NCBI GenBank assembly: GCA_910578845.1 | Contig: CAJTSL010000003.1 | Location: 31,977-80,495, forward strand | Length of the DNA stretch: 48,519 nucleotides | Direction: 5' to 3' | From: an uncultured Lachnospiraceae bacterium | GTDB lineage: Bacteria; Bacillota; Clostridia; Lachnospirales; Lachnospiraceae | Shown here: piece by piece, positions 41,901 through 48,519 of the stretch | Position numbering within the stretch: position 1 is the stretch's first letter | How the letters are laid out: each line of letters opens with the position of its first letter | The notes under the pieces: generated by a model | Told to the model about the DNA's origin: nothing | The model's input: only the letters and a program-made list of their open reading frames with translations | Databases searched by the model: none | Made by a program: the position numbers and the translations under genes

Positions 41901-43501
41901 GCCATTATTATGATTTTGATTCGGAAAAAGTAAGAGCATTTAGCGGCGGCGCAGGCTGTGATATGCCGGATCAGGACTGTCCGGTATGTGGGACACCGCT
42001 GCAAAAGGAAGGATTTGATATCCCATTTGAGACATTCTTGGGATTTAAAGGGGATAAGGAGCCGGATATTGATTTGAACTTCTCCGGAGAATACCAGAGC
42101 AAGGCGCATAAATATACAGAGGTTATTTTTGGCTATGGGCAGACATATCGTGCCGGGACAATCGGTACGTTGGCGGACAAGACGGCATTTGGCTATGTGA
42201 AGAACTATTATGAAGACCATGGCGAGCGGAAGCGGACATGTGAGATCAACCGTCTTGTCGCCGGATGTACTGGCGTCAGGCGAAGCACGGGACAGCATCC
42301 GGGAGGCATTGTCGTCTTGCCGGTCGGGGAAGATATTAATTCTTTTACGCCGGTGCAGCATCCGGCAAACGACCAGGATACGACGATTGTCACGACACAT
42401 TTTGATTATCACTCGATCGACCACAATTTGTTAAAACTTGATATCCTTGGGCATGATGATCCTACGATGATCCGAATGCTACAGGATATAACAGGAAGAG
42501 ACCCTGTCACGATCCCGCTAGATGATAAGCAGGTCATGTCACTTTTTAAGTCAACGGAAGCGCTTGGCATTACGCCGGAGCAGATTAACGGCTGTAAATT
42601 AGGATGCCTTGGCATTCCGGAATTTGGGACTGAGTTCGCTATGCAGATGGTAATTGACGCCAAACCGAAATGTTTCACGGATCTGGTACGGATTGCAGGG
42701 CTTGCACATGGGACTGACGTATGGCTGGGAAATGCGCAGACATTGATCGAAGAAGGTAAGGCAACGATATCTACAGCGATCTGTTGCCGTGACGATATTA
42801 TGATTTACCTTATCCAGATGGGAGTAGAGCCGGCGCTTTCTTTTACGATTATGGAGAGCGTGCGGAAAGGAAAAGGATTGAAACCGGAATGGGAGGAAGC
42901 CATGAAGGCTGCGGATGTGCCGGATTGGTATATTTGGTCATGCAAGAAAATAAAATACATGTTCCCGAAAGCGCATGCCGCGGCATATGTCATGATGGCG
43001 TGGCGCATAGCGTACTGTAAGATCAACTATCCGTTAGCATTTTACGCTGCCTTTTTCAGTATCCGCGCCTCCGGTTTTTCTTATGAGCTGATGTGCCAGG
43101 GATTAGAATATTTACAGAATGTCATGGCGGATTATAAGCGCAGGAGCGATACGCTTAGCAAGAAGGAACAGGATTCTTACCGTGATATGAAGCTTGTGCA
43201 GGAAATGTATGCGAGAGGATTTACGTTTGCGCCAATTGATATTTTCTCGGCGCAGGCGAGGCTTTTCCAAGTGGTGGATGAGAAAAGGATTATGCCTTCG
43301 CTAAGCAGCATTGACGGCATGGGTGAGAAAGCGGCGGACGCAGTTGTGGAAGCAGCAAAGGATGGGCCGTTTTTATCAAAGGATGATTTCCGTGAACGGA
43401 CAAAAGTATCTTTGACGGTGACAGAATTAATGAGCAGTTTGGGGATCCTTGGCGATTTACCGGAGTCAAACCAGATCAGCCTGTTTGATTTTGCAATGTA
43501 A
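38903..43501 (+). CDS. polC: DNA polymerase III alpha subunit PolC (Gram-positive type)
   Basis: A 1532-residue replicative polymerase with the Gram-positive domain order: N-terminal domain; OB fold (about 285-395); PHP domain with H-C-H-T at 404-407; a DEDDh 3'-5' exonuclease inserted in it with D510 and E512 in F-D-I-E-T-T-G; then the polymerase with P-D-I-D-L-N-F-S-G, catalytic D1055 and D1057. Bacillus PolC has about 1437 residues; the excess lies mainly in an Ala/Met-rich linker at about 175-280 and a short insertion in PHP. I chose ATG 38903 because AAAGGGA at 38889-38895 lies 7 nt upstream. It follows ispG by 13 bp. Confidence 0.97.
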   Translation: MSKKFFEVFPTLKLERGIKDLFEQVTVEKVSATKRKDFLRIYISSDRLIQKEDVFRVEQEMKKQFFPNAPMTLRIYERYHLSLQYNPEKLMNIYRESILLELREYSPIEYNLFKNADIAYPQENQILLTVEDTVLGKEKAEELVRILEKIYNERCGLSVEVLTDYKEKKSGKHREDDEQKFAMQIAEISARALYGKATGELAMQDREDAGIGAQPGAMDTALANATDSAMATNKMSGAKKAVDVNETGSGRPFKAPADKGMRPKGGDSRRLLKRSDNPDVLYGRDFEEEAILMEEIIGEIGDVTIRGKVLNMDKREIKNERTILIYDVTDFTDTMTLKLFVPNDQADELTAQMKPGAFVKIKGTTVIDKFDHELTIGSVYGVKKIPDFTVSRMDTSVRKRVELHCHTKMSDMDGVSEAKDIVKRAYQWGHQAIAITDHGVLQAYPDANHVWEDLWKAEKGKRKEAGEEEPDKQDFFKVIYGVEAYLVDDLKEIVTNDKGQGLGGTFVVFDIETTGFSPVNNRIIEIGAVKVIDGKITDRFSAFVNPDVPIPFEIEKLTGIQDEMVMDAPRIEAVLPQFLEFCKDAVLVAHNAGFDMSFIMENCDRLDIEHDFTYVDTVGIARILLNEQAKHTLDAVAKTMGVSLENHHRAVDDAEATAEIFVKFIPMLAQEGADTLRKINALGKSSPEIVKKLPTYHTIILAKNNVGRMNLYRLVSESHLHYFARRPRIPKSLLQEYREGLLLGSACEAGELYRALLDGKADVEIARIVRFYDYLEIQPLGNNQFMIESEKLSQINSMEDIMEMNRKIVKLGEEFKKPVVATCDVHFLDPGDEVYRRIIMTGQHFADADNQPPLYFRTTEEMLKEFAYLGSDKAMEVVVTNTNMIADMIESMSPVRPDKCPPVIENSDKLLTDICYKKAHELYGETLPQIVEDRLKKELHSIISNGFAVMYIIAQKLVWKSVEDGYLVGSRGSVGSSFVANMAGITEVNSLSPHYLCPKCHYYDFDSEKVRAFSGGAGCDMPDQDCPVCGTPLQKEGFDIPFETFLGFKGDKEPDIDLNFSGEYQSKAHKYTEVIFGYGQTYRAGTIGTLADKTAFGYVKNYYEDHGERKRTCEINRLVAGCTGVRRSTGQHPGGIVVLPVGEDINSFTPVQHPANDQDTTIVTTHFDYHSIDHNLLKLDILGHDDPTMIRMLQDITGRDPVTIPLDDKQVMSLFKSTEALGITPEQINGCKLGCLGIPEFGTEFAMQMVIDAKPKCFTDLVRIAGLAHGTDVWLGNAQTLIEEGKATISTAICCRDDIMIYLIQMGVEPALSFTIMESVRKGKGLKPEWEEAMKAADVPDWYIWSCKKIKYMFPKAHAAAYVMMAWRIAYCKINYPLAFYAAFFSIRASGFSYELMCQGLEYLQNVMADYKRRSDTLSKKEQDSYRDMKLVQEMYARGFTFAPIDIFSAQARLFQVVDEKRIMPSLSSIDGMGEKAADAVVEAAKDGPFLSKDDFRERTKVSLTVTELMSSLGILGDLPESNQISLFDFAM

Positions 43502-43583
43502 CCTGTTCATGCAATGCAATATATTCTTACAATATAATAGTACTCTTATGATAGAACATATGCACGATGTAGGCGGTGGATTA

Positions 43584-43612
43584 TTTACAAATCCTGCGTG
43601 AAATGCTATACT
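43584..43612 (+). promoter_or_regulatory. Promoter of the carbonic anhydrase gene
   Basis: TTTACA at 43584-43589 and TATACT at 43607-43612 are 17 nt apart, and TGC precedes the -10 to make an extended -10 element. The predicted start at about 43619 is 33 nt before the gene. A second -10-like TATAAT lies at 43533-43538 without a good -35. Confidence 0.75.
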
Positions 43613-43651
43613 TTTAGAAAATATACTAGTTACCCAAAGGAGGATTATATC

Positions 43652-44239
43652 ATGTCACATGACGCAAATGGCCACGTTGGCCTTTCCGCAGAAGAAGCAT
43701 TGAAAAAATTGCAGCAGGGCAATGAGAAATACATAAACGCTTCTTCCAATCCGGGAGACGTTTCCCCCGCTATCCGTAAAGATACATGCGAGAATGGACA
43801 GCACCCATATGCAATTGTTATTACCTGTGCAGATTCCCGTGTCATACCGGAGGCAGTTTTCTCAGCAGGGATCGGAGAGCTTTTTGTAATCCGTGATGCT
43901 GGCAATGTTATGGATGGCTTCCAGCTTGGCAGTGTGGAATATGCGGCTGACCATCTCGGAACGAACCTGGTCGTTGTTTTAGGACATACCCAATGCGGCG
44001 CTGTAGGGGCGGCTCTAGGCGGAGGCGCTGAGGGCTTCATTAAGTCGATCACAGATGAGATCAAGGCGGCAATCGGTGATGAAACAGATGCTTATAAAGC
44101 GAGCTGCCTCAATGTGAGAAATAGCATAGCGAAAATTGAAAACGGCTTACAGATCCCGGCAGGCGGAGAGAAGAACGGCTTACGGGTAGTGGGAGCGATT
44201 TACCATATTGAAGATGGAAGCGTAGAGTTTTTGAAATAA
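43652..44239 (+). CDS. Beta-class carbonic anhydrase
   Basis: A 195-residue zinc enzyme that interconverts CO2 and bicarbonate. The zinc ligands are C59 in T-C-A-D-S-R-V, H112 and C115 in G-H-T-Q-C-G-A-V, with the D61/R63 dyad. The protein is soluble and has no signal peptide. I use ATG 43652, behind the perfect AAAGGAGG at 43636-43643; an in-frame earlier ATG overlaps the promoter. It is a single-gene unit with its own promoter and terminator. Confidence 0.94.
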   Translation: MSHDANGHVGLSAEEALKKLQQGNEKYINASSNPGDVSPAIRKDTCENGQHPYAIVITCADSRVIPEAVFSAGIGELFVIRDAGNVMDGFQLGSVEYAADHLGTNLVVVLGHTQCGAVGAALGGGAEGFIKSITDEIKAAIGDETDAYKASCLNVRNSIAKIENGLQIPAGGEKNGLRVVGAIYHIEDGSVEFLK

Positions 44240-44255
44240 GCCTAAGATACGAAGA

Positions 44256-44291
44256 GGGCATCCGGGTGTGTAAAAGAACCGGATGCCTTTT
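44256..44291 (+). terminator. Terminator after carbonic anhydrase
   Basis: A 9-bp stem, GGCATCCGG at 44257-44265 with CCGGATGCC at 44279-44287, and a 13-nt loop are followed by TTTT. It begins 17 bp after the stop codon. Confidence 0.85.
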
Positions 44292-44354
44292 ATGTTCCCG
44301 TTTTTTCTTAGGTTCATATAATAAAGCATAGAAAAAAAGGAGAACTTCTGAGTT

Positions 44355-46187
44355 ATGGCGATTGGTTATTTAGTGATACAGGCAAGGACCGCCCATGAGG
44401 CGCTTCCCCTTGCAGGCGTACAGATCAGGATCCTGGATGACGAAGGGAGAAATGTTTATGAATTGACGACAGATGAAAATGGGGAGACGCCGCTTGTTTC
44501 TCTAGAGACAGTGGATAAGAGCCTGTCTCTGGATCCCTATTATCCAGGGATGCCATATATAGGCTATGATGTGCATGCAATGGCAGCAGGTTTCCAGTCC
44601 GTTTTTATTTCCGGTCTGCCAATCTATGACAGGGAAACGGCGACCTTGCCGCTTACCATGTTGCCGATGCAGGAGAGGCAGCGCAGTCCGGAGACAAGGG
44701 AAATAACGCTAGGACCTCCCGCAGCTTCTATGAGGCAGGGACGCTATCAAGAGGCGCCTGTCGATGAGCCGCGTGTGCTCAGGCAGGTAGTCATTCCCAA
44801 TCCGATTACGGTGCATTTAGGCGTTCCGGCTTCTTCGGCGGCTAATGTACAGGTATCTTTCCCGGATTATGTGAAGAATGTTGCAAGCAGTGAAATCTAC
44901 CCGACCTGGCCGGAGGCATCTTTACGTGCCAACATATACGCCATTATTACGTTTGCGCTAAACCGTGTCTTTACGGAATGGTATCGGAGCCGTGGGTATC
45001 AATTTGATATTACGAACAGTACGGCATATGATCAATATTTTGTGTATGGCAGGCCGACTTATGAATCAATTAACAGGGTCGTAGATGAGATCTTCAATGA
45101 ATATGTACGCAGGCGTGGACAGATTGCGCCGTATTTTACTTCGTTTTGCAATGGCACGACAACGACCTGTGGAGGGTTGTCACAATGGGGGACGGTAACG
45201 TTAGCACAACAGGGGCGCTCGCCGTTGCAGATATTGCGCACTTATTATCCCGATGATGTAGAGATTGCAGAGACAGACGCGGTTACGGGCGTTCTGGCCT
45301 CTTATCCTGGGACGCCGCTAAGAGTAGGCAGCAGAGGATTGGATGTAGAGACGATCCAGACGTATTTAAACCGCATCCGCAGGAATTACCCGGCAATTCC
45401 TGCCATTACAGATGAAGCAGGCGTATTTGGCAACAGTACGCGTGCGGCAGTCACGAAATTCCAGAGTGTTTTTAGCTTAGAGGCGGATGGGATTGTAGGA
45501 AAAGCAACCTGGTATAAGATCTCCGAATTATATACGGCGGTGACCAGGCTCGCAGAGCTTGACAGTGAAGGGACGTCCCTTGGAATTGGCACAGTGCCGC
45601 CTAGCACCGTTCTCAGACAGGGGTCAAGGGGAGCGGACGTCCTTACGTTACAATTCCTATTAAACATGATCTCGGAATTCTACCCGACGGTGCCAAGCGT
45701 TACGCAGGACGGTATCTTCGGGAATGCGACGAGGCAAGCAGTCATTGCTTTTCAACAGATGATGCAGCTTTCGCCTGATGGCATCGTTGGGACGGATACA
45801 TGGAATGCGCTATACCGTACCTATCTGGGCATCGAAGAGAATGTGCCGGGGACGGGGGGTTCTGGTGGCGCAGGCGGAGGAAATGTGATTGAGTATGTTG
45901 TGCGTCCGGGAGACACGTTATGGATGCTTGCAAATCGCTATGGCACTACAGTAGAGGCGATCAAAAGGCAAAGCGGCATAACAAGCGATATGCTGAGCAT
46001 CGGGCAAATATTGCGGATCCCGGTTGGTACGGTCACTTCCTATTTTGAATATACAGTGCGTCCGGGCGATACGTTATGGATTTTGGCGAACCGTTTTGGG
46101 ACTACGGTAGAAGAGATCAAGCGGTTAAATGGATTGAGCAGTAATTTATTGAATATTGGGCAAGTATTGTTGATTCCGTCAGCATAG
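44355..46187 (+). CDS. Multidomain SpoIID-like / peptidoglycan-binding / LysM protein
   Basis: A 610-residue protein without a signal peptide. Domains in order: a Cna-B or carboxypeptidase-regulatory-like beta domain (1-110); a compact SpoIID-like region (about 150-310) with a W-P-E-A-S-L-R-A-N segment at 185-193 and G-L-S-Q-W-G-T near its end; two peptidoglycan-binding type 1 domains (about 321-395 and 418-495); a Gly-rich linker; and two LysM repeats (513-560, 564-610) that share long runs. The architecture suggests a spore or forespore wall protein. The SpoIID catalytic Glu is offset by one residue and the R-T pair reads I-T, so activity is doubtful. A CATATAATA motif at 44315-44323 fits the sigma-K -10 pattern, but I found no -35 partner. 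Confidence 0.85.
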   Translation: MAIGYLVIQARTAHEALPLAGVQIRILDDEGRNVYELTTDENGETPLVSLETVDKSLSLDPYYPGMPYIGYDVHAMAAGFQSVFISGLPIYDRETATLPLTMLPMQERQRSPETREITLGPPAASMRQGRYQEAPVDEPRVLRQVVIPNPITVHLGVPASSAANVQVSFPDYVKNVASSEIYPTWPEASLRANIYAIITFALNRVFTEWYRSRGYQFDITNSTAYDQYFVYGRPTYESINRVVDEIFNEYVRRRGQIAPYFTSFCNGTTTTCGGLSQWGTVTLAQQGRSPLQILRTYYPDDVEIAETDAVTGVLASYPGTPLRVGSRGLDVETIQTYLNRIRRNYPAIPAITDEAGVFGNSTRAAVTKFQSVFSLEADGIVGKATWYKISELYTAVTRLAELDSEGTSLGIGTVPPSTVLRQGSRGADVLTLQFLLNMISEFYPTVPSVTQDGIFGNATRQAVIAFQQMMQLSPDGIVGTDTWNALYRTYLGIEENVPGTGGSGGAGGGNVIEYVVRPGDTLWMLANRYGTTVEAIKRQSGITSDMLSIGQILRIPVGTVTSYFEYTVRPGDTLWILANRFGTTVEEIKRLNGLSSNLLNIGQVLLIPSA

Positions 46188-46235
46188 ATGGAATAAGCAG
46201 CTTGGCAGCAGTAAAATGCTCTGCCATAAAAAAGA

Positions 46236-46264
46236 TTGGAAAAGCGAGGAAAATCTGCTATAAT
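46236..46264 (+). promoter_or_regulatory. Promoter of the PsiE-like gene
   Basis: TTGGAA at 46236-46241 and a perfect TATAAT at 46259-46264 are 17 nt apart; TGC before the -10 makes an extended element. Predicted start is about 46271, 44 nt before the gene. Confidence 0.8.
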
Positions 46265-46314
46265 GAACAAAATATCTAAGAAATCCATGAAATAATCAAG
46301 AATAGGAGACTGGT

Positions 46315-46767
46315 ATGCGAGTAGAAGATTTTATGCAGAAATTTAAGAAAGCCATACAGAAAATCAGTGCGATACTCGAGCAGTTTGTAGCGCTTATGGT
46401 GCTGGCAGGGATTTTACTTACTATAGGCAGCTTGTTAAAAGATTTTGCCATTTTCCGTGCTTTATTAGATGATGTATCGGTTTTTCAGGCATATTTGGAA
46501 GATATTTTCATGATTGTCATCGGCATTGAGTTTTTACAGATGCTTTGCCGTCCCAATTCAGATAATATTATGGAAGTATTGATTTTCCTTGTAGCACGTC
46601 ATATGATTGTCAGTGAAACGACGCCTTTTGAAGATTTCGTATCTGTGATCAGTATCATACTTTTGTGCGTCCTTAGGCGGTATCTGCATAACACAAGGGT
46701 AAAAGAGCAGACACAGGATGAAGAAGGCATAAAGAAAGAGGAAGAGGAGCTTTCGGACTCTTTGTAG
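46315..46767 (+). CDS. PsiE-like small membrane protein
   Basis: A 150-residue protein with four hydrophobic segments (about residues 20-41, 50-66, 82-100 and 105-121) and a charged C-terminal tail of Glu/Lys. The pattern with a Glu-containing segment and V-A-R-H-M-I-V in the third helix resembles the phosphate-starvation-inducible PsiE family, whose function is not known. It is a single-gene unit, with its own promoter at 46236 and a terminator at 46773. No phosphate-regulation site is visible to support phosphate control here. Confidence 0.65.
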   Translation: MRVEDFMQKFKKAIQKISAILEQFVALMVLAGILLTIGSLLKDFAIFRALLDDVSVFQAYLEDIFMIVIGIEFLQMLCRPNSDNIMEVLIFLVARHMIVSETTPFEDFVSVISIILLCVLRRYLHNTRVKEQTQDEEGIKKEEEELSDSL

Positions 46768-46772
46768 AGTGG

Positions 46773-46798
46773 AACCGCAGATTTCAATCTGCGGTTTT
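46773..46798 (+). terminator. Terminator after the PsiE-like gene
   Basis: A perfect 10-bp stem (46773-46782 with 46787-46796) and a TTCA loop end in a run of four T. It starts 6 bp after the stop codon. Confidence 0.8.
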
Positions 46799-46889
46799 GC
46801 TAAGGATGTTTAGAAGCGGTAGCCATAATCCGTATGGAAACATAAGGGGATATAGAGCGATGTTAGCTTGATCAGGCGAGCACGCAAAC

Positions 46890-46935
46890 AGCCCTTATTA
46901 GGGCTAATAATAAACCACCACTTGAAGTGGTGGTT
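46890..46935. repeat. Two-hairpin intergenic element (REP/IS200-605-end-like)
   Basis: Two hairpins lie in tandem: AGCCCT (46890-46895) with AGGGCT (46900-46905), loop TATT; and AACCACCACTT (46913-46923) with its exact complement at 46925-46935. The second has no proper T run. Paired hairpins like these are characteristic of REP elements and of the ends of IS200/IS605 elements. TTGAT, a target sequence used by some of those elements, lies at 46868-46872. No transposase is present. Confidence 0.5.
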
Positions 46936-46967
46936 GTTAACTAATAAAGCGGAATGGGGGAGAATTT

Positions 46968-47828
46968 ATGGGGGCATTTCATATTAACAGGATGCTTTTT
47001 CCGGAAGGGAAGAGAAAGGCGCTGACTTTCAGTTATGACGACGGGCGCGTGCATGACAGAAGGCTGGTGAAGATGATGGATGAAGCGGGCGTAAAAGGAA
47101 CCTTTAATCTCAACACACGCAATCTTGGCATGGTGGAAACAATGGAGATTGATGGCAGGTGCGTTGATGATTCCACAATCACGGCAGAGGAAATCCCGCA
47201 TCTGTTCAAGCGTCATGAAGTGGCGACACATGCATCAAAACATAGCGCCGTGACAGCGTGTGGAAGCGCAGCATTATATGAAATTTTAGAAGATAGGAAG
47301 ATATTAGAGGATATTGTCCCTTATATGGTCTTAGGACATGCTTATCCGTTTGGCATCTATGATCAGGATAGCTTTGCAATGTTGAAAGCCGCAGGCATCC
47401 GTTATGCCCGGACAGTCGTTTCGACCGGAGGCTTCGGGCTGCCTGGGAATTTCCTGGAATGGCATCCGACTTGCCACCATGCCGATGGGCGCTTGATGGA
47501 CTTAGCCAGGGCGTTTTGTGAGAAAGATCCTCCTTATGGGGATCCGCAGCTCTTTTATGTCTGGGGGCATTCATTTGAATTTGACAGACAGGATAATTGG
47601 GAAATCATGGAGAATCTTTTGTCGTATCTGTCCGGTTATGCGGATCAGATCTGGATGGCGACGAATATGGAAATTGTCGATTACGTGACAGCATACCAGA
47701 ATCTTGTTTTCTCGGCTGACGGCATGAAAGTTTATAATCCTTCCGTTCATACGGTGTGGATGGAGTCAACGGGAGAGATTTACCAGGTTCCTTCAGGCGA
47801 AAGAATTGTATTTGCAGCCACGTCATGA
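46968..47828 (+). CDS. Polysaccharide deacetylase-fold protein
   Basis: A 286-residue protein with the CE4/NodB fold: the first motif F-S-Y-D-D-G is at about residues 22-27, and the second is T-H-A-S-K-H, the H-x-x-x-H metal pattern. An A-Y-P-F-G segment and a later G-H-S-F-E-F continue the barrel. There is no signal peptide, so it is probably cytoplasmic, unlike the anchored deacetylase at 28280. The substrate is unknown. Relatives may act on sugars other than peptidoglycan. It is followed 18 bp later by the phosphodiesterase gene. Confidence 0.82.
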   Translation: MGAFHINRMLFPEGKRKALTFSYDDGRVHDRRLVKMMDEAGVKGTFNLNTRNLGMVETMEIDGRCVDDSTITAEEIPHLFKRHEVATHASKHSAVTACGSAALYEILEDRKILEDIVPYMVLGHAYPFGIYDQDSFAMLKAAGIRYARTVVSTGGFGLPGNFLEWHPTCHHADGRLMDLARAFCEKDPPYGDPQLFYVWGHSFEFDRQDNWEIMENLLSYLSGYADQIWMATNMEIVDYVTAYQNLVFSADGMKVYNPSVHTVWMESTGEIYQVPSGERIVFAATS

Positions 47829-47846
47829 CCGGGAAGGAAAGGAATA

Positions 47847-48500
47847 ATGCATAAGATAGGGATTATTTCGGATACACACGGGATCTTACGCCCACAAGTT
47901 CTGCAAGAGCTAGAAAGATGCGAAGCCATTTTGCATGGCGGCGATGTGAACAAACGGGAAATTTTAGAGGAATTAGAGAAAATAGCGCCGGTATATGTTG
48001 TCCGTGGGAATAATGACAAAGAGTGGGCAGCGGACATCCCGGAATCACTCGCCGTTACGCTTTATGGAATCCGTTTTTTCATCATACATAATAAGAAGCA
48101 AATTCCCAAGGACATTCAGGATACAGATATTGTCGTCTATGGACACTCTCATAAATATGAACAAATACGCATTGACGGCAGGCTTTTCTTAAACCCAGGC
48201 AGTTGTGGCCCCAGGCGGTTTACGCAACCTGTGACCATGGCAGTTTTATGGATAGAAGATAATGGGTCTTTCCAGATAGAGAAAATAGAATTAGCGCATA
48301 AAACCGCGGATGCAGGAGACATGCCTTCTGACTTAAGGCGTGTCATTGCCTGTGTCATGAAGGAGACGGATAAAGGGAGAACGGTAAAAGAAATTGCCCG
48401 CCGCGCCGGTATCCGTGAAGAACTTGCGGAGCAGATCTGCCGGCTATACCTGACCCATCCGGGAGTGGATGTGGAGGGGATTATAGGTAAGATGAGGTAG
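47847..48500 (+). CDS. YfcE/MJ0936-type metallophosphoesterase with C-terminal HTH-like domain
   Basis: A 217-residue protein. The first 150 residues form a calcineurin-like phosphodiesterase with all metal motifs: I-S-D-T-H-G (D9, H11), G-G-D-V-N, R-G-N-N-D, the single His of I-H-N, and G-H-S-H-K, followed by N-P-G-S-C. After about residue 155 comes an extra 60-residue helical segment with T-V-K-E-I-A-R-R-A-G-I-R-E-E-L-A, which resembles a winged or plain HTH. YfcE proteins usually lack this and act on small phosphodiesters in vitro. The addition may bind DNA or RNA or aid dimerisation; that is inference. Confidence 0.87.
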   Translation: MHKIGIISDTHGILRPQVLQELERCEAILHGGDVNKREILEELEKIAPVYVVRGNNDKEWAADIPESLAVTLYGIRFFIIHNKKQIPKDIQDTDIVVYGHSHKYEQIRIDGRLFLNPGSCGPRRFTQPVTMAVLWIEDNGSFQIEKIELAHKTADAGDMPSDLRRVIACVMKETDKGRTVKEIARRAGIREELAEQICRLYLTHPGVDVEGIIGKMR

Positions 48501-48519
48501 AGCCGGCACGGTTGTTGCC

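Noticed and set aside
43501..43540. Promoter at TATAAT 43533-43538 upstream of carbonic anhydrase
   Set aside because: No acceptable -35 box is found at 16-18 nt; the promoter at 43584-43612 is much better.
44315..44323. CATATAATA as a sigma-K or sigma-E promoter for the SpoIID-like gene
   Set aside because: The -10 fits, but I could not find a matching -35 at the right distance, so it is noted only in the gene entry.
46207..46226. Hairpin TGGCAG...CTGCCA after the LysM protein gene as a terminator
   Set aside because: The stem is only 6 bp and is followed by A-rich, not T-rich, sequence on the + strand.
46868..46910. Possible c-di-GMP riboswitch, suggested by a GCACGCAAA segment
   Set aside because: The rest of the GEMM core (paired helices P2 and P3 with the tetraloop receptor) is not present; two simple hairpins follow instead.

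Overview
The window reads as one chromosomal stretch of a motile, anaerobic, low-to-mid GC Gram-positive bacterium of the class Clostridia, most likely Lachnospiraceae. Every supported gene is on the + strand. Three things suggest this group: the fused fla/che operon ending in the sigma-28 gene, followed by the Bacillota order rpsB-tsf-pyrH-frr-uppS-cdsA-dxr-rseP-polC; a PolC-type replicative polymerase; and rubrerythrin plus several unnamed proteins of a Lachnospiraceae flavour. The taxonomic call is an inference from gene content and order. I see no IS transposase, CRISPR array, tRNA, rRNA or prophage gene.

Region 1 (1-15379) is the distal fla/che operon: the end of fliN/fliY, cheY, fliO, P, Q, R, flhB, flhA, flhF, flhG, a PilZ (c-di-GMP) protein, cheB, cheA, cheW, cheC, cheD, a small membrane protein and fliA (sigD). 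These build the flagellar export gate, position the flagellum and form the chemotaxis signalling core. Region 2 (15416-21644) follows without a visible terminator. It holds a FapA/DUF342 protein, a small lysine-rich protein, a membrane/coiled-coil/HTH protein that sits where Bacillus has swrB, a YceG/MltG-like fragment protein and two GT4 glycosyltransferases.

Region 3 (21645-23710) is rpsB-tsf with its own promoter, a perfect palindrome at the predicted transcript start, a structured leader and a terminator. Region 4 (23764-30262) lies between tsf and pyrH, which are neighbours in Bacillus. It carries a PAS-GGDEF protein, an unnamed gene with a sigma-D-like promoter, a membrane-fused spermidine-synthase-like protein, rubrerythrin, a membrane-anchored polysaccharide deacetylase and a bactofilin.

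Region 5 (30298-43501) is the growth operon pyrH-frr-uppS-cdsA-dxr-rseP. A Ser/Thr phosphatase and kinase pair follows, with its own promoter that has an 11-bp inverted repeat centred on the -35 box, then ispG and polC. Region 6 (43584-48519) is a series of short units with their own promoters or terminators: beta-carbonic anhydrase, a SpoIID/PG-binding/LysM protein, a PsiE-like membrane protein, a two-hairpin intergenic element, a second deacetylase-fold protein and a YfcE-type phosphodiesterase with an added C-terminal HTH-like domain.

The best leads for new biology are the regulatory palindromes at 21741-21763 and 35645-35670, the sigma-D-like promoter at 25105-25129, the SwrB-like protein at 17403-18650, the two-hairpin element at 46890-46935 and the hairpin/repeat spacer between flhB and flhA.
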